NCBI GenBank assembly: GCA_031265345.1
Contig: JAISCU010000326.1
Coordinates: 1-7,547, forward strand
DNA: 7,547 nucleotides
Source of the DNA: Bifidobacteriaceae bacterium
Lineage (GTDB): Bacteria > Actinomycetota > Actinomycetes > Actinomycetales > WQXJ01
Reading direction: 5' to 3'
Shown: positions 1 to 4,757 of the stretch, piece after piece
Numbering within the stretch: position 1 is the stretch's first letter
How the letters are laid out: each line of letters starts with the position of its first letter
The notes under the pieces: model-generated
What the model was told of the DNA's origin: nothing
What the model saw: the letters and a program-made list of their open reading frames with translations, nothing else
The model's database searches: none
Program-made: the position numbers and the translations under genes

Positions 1-873
1 CTCGGACGGCAGCATCGTGGTCGCCTCCTTGAACACCCGCGCCGCCCGCGACGCGTTCCGCCAGCCCACCGCCTCGGCGGCCGCCCGCACAGTGGCGTTC
101 GCTGAGACCAGCAGCCGCACCATGTGCTTCACCCGCAACAAATCCTGGTACGCCTTCGGCGTCTTCCCGACCTGCTCCGTGAACACCCGCGCGATCTGCG
201 GCCTCGACAAGCAAGCCGCCCTCGCGATCTCGTCCAACGGCAACCTGTCCATGTACCGCTCCTGGATAAGCTTCATCGCCAGGCGCACCTCCGGGCGCAA
301 CGGCCGCAACGACCCGAAGCAAGGCTCCGTCGGGCGGCCCACCACCTCATCGTCGCCCAAGAACAACCCGTGCGCGCCGTCACACACCAACTGATCCTCA
401 ATGATCCCCAACACGCCAAGCGCCCACGACGCCAACCTCAAATGGCCCCGCCCGCCCCCGAGAGGGAACTGGCGGCGGGTGATCTTGTCCGCCAGCGCGC
501 AGAACTCCTCGCGCCTGCCGGGGCCGAGGCGCACCACTTGGGAGGGGGCGGCCCGCTCGAAACGGCTCAGCGCCGCCCACTGGTCCGGCAGCGCGATTGG
601 CTCCGCCCACCGGATCTGCTCCACCACGAACGCGGGCCGGTAGAACAAACGCGTCAACCCAACCTGGCCCTCCGGCTCGATCCTGCACGGCACGTTCGGC
701 AGCAGCACGACCACGTCGCCTTCCCGGACGCGCTCCCGGAACCCCTCGTCGCGGTGGACAAGCACGCCCGTCCCCGCCCGGACCGCGATCACCTCAAGCC
801 AATCGAACGCCACCGGCGCAAGAGGCCTCCGGATCAGGACGTCCCGGCCGCAGAACGGCAAGACCTGACTCAC
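1..873 (-). CDS. AraC-family transcriptional regulator with cupin-like N-terminal sensor (3' end cut by window edge)
   Basis: Read on the minus strand this frame is open for 291 codons and leaves the window without a stop. The C-terminal 95 or so residues form the twin helix-turn-helix domain of the AraC/XylS family. Helix-turn-helix 1 lies at about residues 211-251 (LDEIARAACLSRPQIARVF, then TPKAYQDLLRVKHM) and the second at about 261-291 (AEAVGWRNASRAARVFKEAT, then MLPSE, the counterpart of the family's usual G[ML]sPseyR). The protein should therefore end a few residues past the edge. Residues 1-110 are beta-strand rich with an EGDVVVLLPNVPCRIEPEG stretch, as in the cupin-type ligand-binding domain of such regulators; the ligand is unknown. 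The only start after the upstream in-frame TGA (919-921) and before the conserved part is GTG at 871-873, which has no good ribosome-binding site. A GTG about 22 codons later, preceded at a distance by GGAGG, is an alternative. It lies downstream of the zinc-ribbon operon in the same direction but 433 bases away, so it probably has its own promoter. Family call is firm; target and effector are unknown. Confidence 0.9.
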   Translation of the reverse strand, partial: MSQVLPFCGRDVLIRRPLAPVAFDWLEVIAVRAGTGVLVHRDEGFRERVREGDVVVLLPNVPCRIEPEGQVGLTRLFYRPAFVVEQIRWAEPIALPDQWAALSRFERAAPSQVVRLGPGRREEFCALADKITRRQFPLGGGRGHLRLASWALGVLGIIEDQLVCDGAHGLFLGDDEVVGRPTEPCFGSLRPLRPEVRLAMKLIQERYMDRLPLDEIARAACLSRPQIARVFTEQVGKTPKAYQDLLRVKHMVRLLVSANATVRAAAEAVGWRNASRAARVFKEATTMLPSE

Positions 874-1306
874 CCGGCACGCCCAGCGATCTCGCGACGC
901 CTGATGCGTCCCTGCCGGTCACGCAAGCAGCGGCCGTTTTCGGTCGGGCAACGCTTTAGCTCGCAATGCCGGATGGGCGTGGCTGTCCCGCCTGACTCGC
1001 TGGTCGGAGCGACGGCTTGGTTCGTTCTGATGGGCTCGCCTGCGTTGCGCGGATGACCGGCACGGTTGCCGCGCCCGAGGGGGCCGGGATGGCGCTGGTA
1101 CCGCCCGGGCGCTCGGGTGCCAAAGCCGCCCCGCCGAGCGGCGCCATCACAACAGCCTCGAGGACTCCGGAACCACACCTTGATTCGCTCCCCGCACCAC
1201 GGGCGGCGTTTCGATTCGGCAGCGCGCCATGAGTTCGCAGCACCTCCCCGCACGCTCGCTCCGGGTCGCGCTGCCCGCGCGGTGGCCGCCTGCACGGGTG
1301 GTCATG
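874..1306. other. 433-base spacer without a credible gene
   Basis: This stretch separates the lipoprotein gene from the downstream AraC regulator. Open frames cross it on both strands (for example minus 956-1243 and plus 1066-1446), but their translations are Ala/Pro/Arg/Ser-rich low-complexity sequence with no recognisable domain and no ribosome-binding site, as expected by chance in GC-rich DNA. I see no tRNA, no repeat array and no insertion-sequence ends. A possible terminator hairpin sits at its right end (1274-1298). A small inverted repeat GGCCG-TTTT-CGGTC lies near 933-946, about 60 bases upstream of the regulator start, and could be an operator or nothing. I could not find a convincing -35/-10 pair for the regulator, although its promoter is expected here. 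Confidence 0.6.
1274..1298 (-). terminator. possible transcription terminator hairpin of the zinc-ribbon operon
   Basis: Just 8 bases past the lipoprotein stop codon the minus strand reads CCCGTGC, an 11-base loop, then GCGCGGG. This forms a 7-base-pair stem with one G-U pair. No T run follows, so it does not meet the usual Rho-independent pattern. GC-rich actinomycetes often use such U-less hairpins, but similar stems also arise by chance at this base composition. Confidence 0.25.
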
Positions 1307-2083
1307 TCAGTCGCGCAGGATGTCCCCGATTTCGTCGCCGTGCTCCTCCAGCGCATCTTCAAGGTCGCCCATGGTGTCATCGAAACCCTCTTGCAGCCCG
1401 ACCGAGACGTCGACCGCTGCTCCGTTGTAATAGGAGACCAAATTGAATTGGCCGTCTTCGTCGGTGATGGTTTCGGACTCCTTGTCCGGGTTCTCGACCT
1501 TCTCAACGTTGACCCAGATGTAGCGGCCCTGGTAGCGGTAGCACCAGTTCTGCATGACGATCCACGCGTCTGACCCGATTCCCAACGCTTCCTCGAACGC
1601 GATCTCGGCGTCAGGGTCGGTGCCGTCGCCGGTGTTGTAGCCGTAGACGTTGTGCCCGTAATCGGACACCGCCGCCGTGGCCTCGAAGACCTTCCCTGCC
1701 CAAGCCAGGTAGTCGTCGTCGGTAAGGTCGCCCTCGGCCTTGACGAAGGTCAGCGAGCCGTGGCCGTAGTCGCTGTCGTCGCCGTAGTTGCGCATCGAAT
1801 CCTCGTCGATCCTGAACTCCCAGTCCGGCGCGACGGCCGCCTCGTCCAAGCCGCCCAGCTTCTTGATCGCTTGGGCGGCAGCCGCCTCTGAGAACGCGTT
1901 CGCGGCCGCCGCCTCTTCGATTGCGGCCTCCGCTACGTCGGCCGCGTCGATCTTGCCGCCGTCCGCCCTGCCGGCAGCGTCGCTTTCCGCGCCTGGGCCG
2001 CCGCAGGCAACAAGGCTCAGAGCGGCCAGCGCCGCCAAGCCAGCCAGCCAAAGGGCATTTGCCGGGACCCGCAGACCGATCAT
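1307..2083 (-). CDS. acidic exported lipoprotein, unknown function
   Basis: A 258-residue protein with a type II (lipoprotein) signal: residues 1-26 are a hydrophobic helix with little n-region charge (MIGLRVPANALWLAGLAALA...) ending in the lipobox LVAC, so Cys27 would be lipidated and the mature protein held on the outer face of the membrane. A flexible GGPGAESDAAGRADGG linker and an Ala/Glu-rich helix (about 45-75) follow. The remainder is a predicted mixed alpha/beta domain with many aromatic and acidic residues (YGDDSDYGHGS, DAWIVMQNWCYRYQGRYIWVNVEKVEN, VSYYNGAAVDVSVGLQEGFDD) and an acidic tail. It has one further cysteine (NWCYRY). I do not recognise a named family. The ATG overlaps the stop of the upstream DUF4870-like gene by 4 bases (ATGA), and AGGA sits 7 bases before it inside that gene, so translation is probably coupled. 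It is the last gene of the operon. Lipoprotein call is strong; function is unknown. Confidence 0.88.
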   Translation of the reverse strand: MIGLRVPANALWLAGLAALAALSLVACGGPGAESDAAGRADGGKIDAADVAEAAIEEAAAANAFSEAAAAQAIKKLGGLDEAAVAPDWEFRIDEDSMRNYGDDSDYGHGSLTFVKAEGDLTDDDYLAWAGKVFEATAAVSDYGHNVYGYNTGDGTDPDAEIAFEEALGIGSDAWIVMQNWCYRYQGRYIWVNVEKVENPDKESETITDEDGQFNLVSYYNGAAVDVSVGLQEGFDDTMGDLEDALEEHGDEIGDILRD

Positions 2084-2631
2084 TTTATGATCCTGATGCG
2101 GCCGATGACGGGAAGGGGTTTGAGTTCGCCTCTAGCAGCGTGGATTATCCCGATGACGCACAGCACTGTTGGGATCAGCCAGAGCAGGCCGAGGATGGTG
2201 GTGACGATCCCAAGCGCGCCGACCCCGCCGGCGGTCCAGGCGTACGGGTTGAACAGCATGGCGGTCGCCACCGCCATCAGAATCCCGTACAACACGCCCC
2301 AGGCCACAGCCGACAGGAACAGCACCAGACCCTGGTTGGCGTGGAAGCGGACGAAGCTGTTCTTCTTGTGGTCTCCGGTCAGCAGCGGGATGAAGAACAA
2401 GATGTAGGCCAAGATCGCCATCGTCTTGCCGGCCTGGGCCTCGTCCAGGGCCGGGCCGCCCGGCGAGCCGGAAACCAGCGGCTGCTGGTACTGGGGCGCC
2501 GCCGACGGGTTGGCGTAATAGGCGGAGGGCTGAGCCGCGGCCGGCGGAGCCGCGCCAACCTGCCGCCCGCAGCCAGGGCAGAAGGCCCTCCCGTCCGTGA
2601 CCGCCGTGCCGCATGAAGCGCAAAATGCCAT
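2080..2631 (-). CDS. zinc-ribbon DUF4870/Tic20-like membrane protein
   Basis: A 183-residue membrane protein. Residues 4-21 form a compact zinc ribbon (CASC...CPGC). A Pro/Ala/Gln/Tyr-rich linker (about 25-65) follows, and then a membrane domain with about four hydrophobic segments (about 69-86, 101-125, 134-152 and 150-165). The text KTMAILAYILFFIPLLTGDHKKNSFVRFHANQG is split here by region: the first helix at 69-86, then a charged HKK turn and the FVRFHANQGL motif at 93-102, which is typical of DUF4870/Tic20-like proteins. No signal peptide precedes the ribbon, so I predict it is cytoplasmic. The molecular role of this family is poorly defined. The start is fixed by GGAGAG 7 bases upstream of the ATG. 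The gap to the upstream gene is 42 bases, the widest within the operon, and the stop overlaps the lipoprotein start by 4 bases. Domain assignment is confident; function is not. Confidence 0.92.
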   Translation of the reverse strand: MAFCASCGTAVTDGRAFCPGCGRQVGAAPPAAAQPSAYYANPSAAPQYQQPLVSGSPGGPALDEAQAGKTMAILAYILFFIPLLTGDHKKNSFVRFHANQGLVLFLSAVAWGVLYGILMAVATAMLFNPYAWTAGGVGALGIVTTILGLLWLIPTVLCVIGIIHAARGELKPLPVIGRIRIIK

Positions 2632-2638
2632 TGTTGTT

Positions 2639-2644
2639 CTCTCC
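2639..2644 (-). promoter_or_regulatory. ribosome-binding site of the DUF4870-like gene
   Basis: GGAGAG on the minus strand lies 7 bases before the ATG at 2629-2631. It supports this start over further upstream in-frame options. Confidence 0.7.
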
Positions 2645-2673
2645 GTTCTGTTGAGTTCGCCTGAACCGGCCGC

Positions 2674-3129
2674 CTATTGGCCGTCCAAGCCTTCAAGTTG
2701 CCCGATGACGTCCCCCAAGTTCCCGAGTTCGCCGCCGGTCTGCTCGCCTAGCTGCTCCCAAAACGATTCCCACACCACGGCGAAAAGGACCGCGAGGAGA
2801 ATCCCCAAGACCAGGCCGACCAATGCCAGAATCAGCGACGCCCGCGCCAGGTTTCGCCGGTTGAGGTTCGTCCGCCCCGACCAAGCCCAAATGATCGCGC
2901 TGATCATTCCGATCAGCGGCAGCGACAGCAGGATGACCGTGCCGATGTATCCGCCGGTCGAGACGACGTCCCGCCGGCTGTCGAGAATCGGCTCGGGCGC
3001 AGGCCGGCGTACCAGGCGGGCCGGCTCCGGCGAAGCAGGCGGAGCGGCGGTGGCGGAATCCGCTCCGCAGCTGACGCAGTAGCGCGAGCCTTCCACCAGG
3101 GCGGCTCCGCAGTTGACGCAGTGGTTCAT
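2674..3129 (-). CDS. small zinc-ribbon membrane protein (two predicted transmembrane helices)
   Basis: A 151-residue protein. Residues 4-21 form a zinc ribbon (CVNC...CVSC). A Pro/Ala-rich linker runs to about residue 55. Two predicted membrane helices follow at about 60-83 (YIGTVILLSLPLIGMISAII) and 97-119 (ASLILALVGLVLGILLAVLF), joined by the short basic turn GRTNLNRRN. A C-terminal Gly/Gln/Glu-rich amphipathic tail (about 121-151) completes it. The basic loop and leaderless N-terminus suggest that ribbon and loop face the cytoplasm. The frame can be read upstream to 3384, but those 85 codons lie antiparallel-in-frame over the cysteine-rich end of the 254-residue gene and give an Arg/Gln-rich shadow. 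The ATG at 3127-3129 begins directly with the ribbon and lies 11 bases after the preceding stop. Its ribosome-binding site is weak (ACGGACCGACT). The architecture matches the following DUF4870-like gene (ribbon, linker, membrane part). No named function is recognised. Confidence 0.88.
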   Translation of the reverse strand: MNHCVNCGAALVEGSRYCVSCGADSATAAPPASPEPARLVRRPAPEPILDSRRDVVSTGGYIGTVILLSLPLIGMISAIIWAWSGRTNLNRRNLARASLILALVGLVLGILLAVLFAVVWESFWEQLGEQTGGELGNLGDVIGQLEGLDGQ

Positions 3130-3140
3130 AGTCGGTCCGT

Positions 3141-3905
3141 TCAAGCGACTTGGCTGCCGCACTGGCCGCAGAACTTGGTGCCTGGCGGATTGGTGTGGCC
3201 GCAGGCGGCGCATCGGCCAGCCTGGGGGGCCGGGCGCGTCTGAAGGTTCTGGCCGCAGTTGTTGCAGAAGCGCACAGTCTGGGCGTTGGCCGCGCCGCAG
3301 CCGGGGCATTTGCTGAGTTCCATCGACGCGCCGCAGTTGTTGCAGAACTTGCCGCTGCCTGCGGGTTTGCCGCATGAGCCGCACATGGTGGTCTTGGCTT
3401 CGATCTGGCCTTGCCAGACGGTGGCTGTGGCCGCCGCCGCGTCAATGTTGCGTTTCATGGCCTGGGCGTGCGCGCCGGCCACATAAACCTCTTGACGGGG
3501 GGCGCAGTCGGTGCACAGCCCCGCGTCTTCGTTGGAGCACTGGTCGCATGCGTACCGGTTGCAGTGCGGGCAGCGGTGGAAATGCTGCCGGGCTTCGTTT
3601 TGCGAGCGTTCGAAGGCCCGCTCGTGCTCCTTTTGCCAGTCCGGCGAACGGCCTTCGAAGCGGTCGGACAGCACGCTGGAGGCCCTGTCCGCGCCCCAGG
3701 CCAGCGAGTTGACCCGCCCGCCCACCAAGCCTCCCAGGATCGACGCTCCCTGGCCTACGCCGCGCATCAGGCCGCGCTTCTTGTAGGTGGTGGACTCGAT
3801 GAAGGACGACTTGTAGCCGTCCTGGCAGACATCGCAGTAAAAGGTGAACTGGAAGCCCGCCTCGGTTGAGGTGTCTTGGTAATTCCGTGTGAACGCTTGC
3901 AGCAT
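3141..3905 (-). CDS. cysteine-rich multi-zinc-ribbon protein with ten CxxC pairs
   Basis: A 254-residue, apparently soluble protein with 20 cysteines, all in CxxC pairs. Residues 18-35 (FQFTFYCDVCQDGYKSSF) hold the first pair (24/27). A Gly-rich, weakly hydrophobic stretch (about 45-63, GVGQGASILGGLVGG) and a charged helix (about 87-109) follow. Next comes a block of three pairs (112/115, 120/123, 131/134; RCPHCNRYACDQCSNEDAG), resembling a treble-clef or B-box-like metal site. The C-terminus has three consecutive zinc ribbons (175-191, 200-217, 232-249), the last ending NPPGTKFCGQCGSQVA. The ATG at 3903-3905 was chosen because AGAGGAAG lies 7 bases upstream and residues before it are only a shadow of the preceding gene. 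It follows that gene by 17 bases and is followed by the next by 11. I know the N-terminal layout only as an unnamed zinc-ribbon family; a scaffold or nucleic-acid/protein adaptor role is inference. Confidence 0.9.
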   Translation of the reverse strand: MLQAFTRNYQDTSTEAGFQFTFYCDVCQDGYKSSFIESTTYKKRGLMRGVGQGASILGGLVGGRVNSLAWGADRASSVLSDRFEGRSPDWQKEHERAFERSQNEARQHFHRCPHCNRYACDQCSNEDAGLCTDCAPRQEVYVAGAHAQAMKRNIDAAAATATVWQGQIEAKTTMCGSCGKPAGSGKFCNNCGASMELSKCPGCGAANAQTVRFCNNCGQNLQTRPAPQAGRCAACGHTNPPGTKFCGQCGSQVA

Positions 3906-3912
3906 TCGGGTG

Positions 3913-3920
3913 CTTCCTCT
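3913..3920 (-). promoter_or_regulatory. ribosome-binding site deciding the start of the 254-residue zinc-ribbon gene
   Basis: AGAGGAAG on the minus strand lies 7 bases upstream of the ATG at 3903-3905 and only 2 bases after the stop codon of the upstream gene (3923-3925). It argues against the longer in-frame start at 4028, which lies within the upstream gene. Confidence 0.75.
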
Positions 3921-3922
3921 GT

Positions 3923-4252
3923 CTATCGTTTGATCCTCTTGCCGCAAGCGGTACACACCGCAAGCGCGAAGAATTGCAGTTGCCGGCAGCGCGGATTGGA
4001 GCAGCAAACCATCAGCCCGGCCCCGCACACGTCGCAGCGCTCACCGGGGAAGGTGCTCCCGGAGCAACTGGGGCACGCCACTGCCAGGGCCGCCCCACAG
4101 CCGGAGCAGACTTGCGCCCCCACGGCGGCCGGCCGGAGGCAGTACGGGCACTGGCGCCCGAACGGCGACCGGCTGCCGCAGGACGGGCAGACCCTGGAGT
4201 CGCGTTCGACGAACGCCGAGCAATGCGCACACGGCTGCTTGTAGGTGGCCAC
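3923..4252 (-). CDS. small protein made almost entirely of zinc ribbons (double-zinc-ribbon type)
   Basis: A 109-residue protein with 17 cysteines, about 16 percent of its residues. CxxC knuckles occur at 8/11, 22/25, 35/38, 49/52, 60/63 and 73/76. A less regular cluster C83-C84-C89 with 100/103 follows, giving three regular ribbons (8-25, 35-52, 60-76) and a fourth atypical site. The tail is basic (GKRIKR). No signal peptide or membrane segment is present, so it should be cytoplasmic and zinc-loaded. The start is GTG at 4250-4252, 16 bases after the upstream stop; the GGGG four bases before it is a poor ribosome-binding site, so translation may depend on the upstream gene. The pattern fits the DZR (double zinc ribbon) class, which serves in protein-protein or nucleic-acid contacts; the partner is unknown. 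The presence of an unpaired-looking CC at 83-84 is unusual. Confidence 0.87.
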   Translation of the reverse strand: MATYKQPCAHCSAFVERDSRVCPSCGSRSPFGRQCPYCLRPAAVGAQVCSGCGAALAVACPSCSGSTFPGERCDVCGAGLMVCCSNPRCRQLQFFALAVCTACGKRIKR

Positions 4253-4268
4253 TTCGCCCCGCCGCGGG

Positions 4269-4757
4269 TCAGTCCTCGCCCATCCGTGCCCCGCAGTCGC
4301 CGCAGAAGCGGGTGCCGGGCGGATTCTCAGCCCCGCAGGACGGGCAGAACGCCTTGGCTGGCGCCCCCAGCCGGGTGCCGCATTCCTGGCAGAACTTCAC
4401 ACCGTCGGGATTCCGCGAGCCGCACTGCGGACAGGTGGCGGCCTGCTCCTGGGCCCGTTTGGCGGCATCGGCATCCTGCTGGGCGGCTTCCGCCTGGGCG
4501 GCGGACGCCTCGGCTTGCCCCAGGTTCGACCGGATCAGCTGCAGCTTGGCGTCCTGGGGCCACGCGCCAGGGTTCGCCTCGTAGGCCTGCCGCCCGATCT
4601 CTTGCAGCAGGTCGGCCTCCTGTTTGCGGAGGTCGGCCACCTCCGACTGTGCCCTGATGAGCTGCCCCTCCGGGGTGTCCTTCGGCACGACGTTCCTGGC
4701 CAGGCCGCCCAGCAGGCCGCCGAGCGATCCCAGACCCCCCAGCAAGTCGCCGCTCAC
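4269..4757 (-). CDS. coiled-coil protein with C-terminal double zinc ribbon
   Basis: A 162-residue protein. Residues 1-24 are Gly/Leu-rich (LLGGLGSLGGLLGGLA) and amphipathic, too glycine-rich to be a clear membrane helix. Residues about 30-58 and 70-107 are Ala/Gln/Glu/Arg-rich helices with heptad character (QSEVADLRKQEADLLQEIG; AEASAAQAEAAQQDADAAK), separated by a NPGAWP break, so a helical hairpin or coiled coil is likely. Two zinc ribbons complete the protein (109-126 and 138-155, CPQC/CQEC and CPSC/CGDC). The second, NPPGTRFCGDCG, closely matches the last ribbon of the 254-residue protein downstream. Its GTG start overlaps the TGA of the surface-protein gene by 4 bases (GTGA), with GGAAGG 9 bases upstream inside that gene, so the two are probably translationally coupled. 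A role as an oligomeric cytoplasmic adaptor is inference; no named family is claimed. Confidence 0.9.
   Translation of the reverse strand: MSGDLLGGLGSLGGLLGGLARNVVPKDTPEGQLIRAQSEVADLRKQEADLLQEIGRQAYEANPGAWPQDAKLQLIRSNLGQAEASAAQAEAAQQDADAAKRAQEQAATCPQCGSRNPDGVKFCQECGTRLGAPAKAFCPSCGAENPPGTRFCGDCGARMGED

Noticed and set aside
124..1056. 310-residue plus-strand open frame opposite the left AraC regulator
   Set aside because: The translation is Arg/Pro/His-rich and featureless, and the opposite strand encodes a clear AraC DNA-binding domain over most of the length.
870..1295. Minus-strand frames of 141 and 95 codons in the gap after the operon
   Set aside because: No ribosome-binding site, low-complexity translation and no recognised motif. 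Two such frames overlap each other, as expected by chance at this GC content.
3130..3384. N-terminal extension of the 151-residue zinc-ribbon protein by 85 codons
   Set aside because: The extension lies within the conserved cysteine-rich end of the 254-residue gene and reads as an Arg/Gln-rich shadow; the ATG at 3129 begins directly with the ribbon.
3906..4028. N-terminal extension of the 254-residue protein by 41 codons
   Set aside because: It overlaps the cysteine-rich end of the upstream gene, and AGAGGAAG marks the later ATG as the start.
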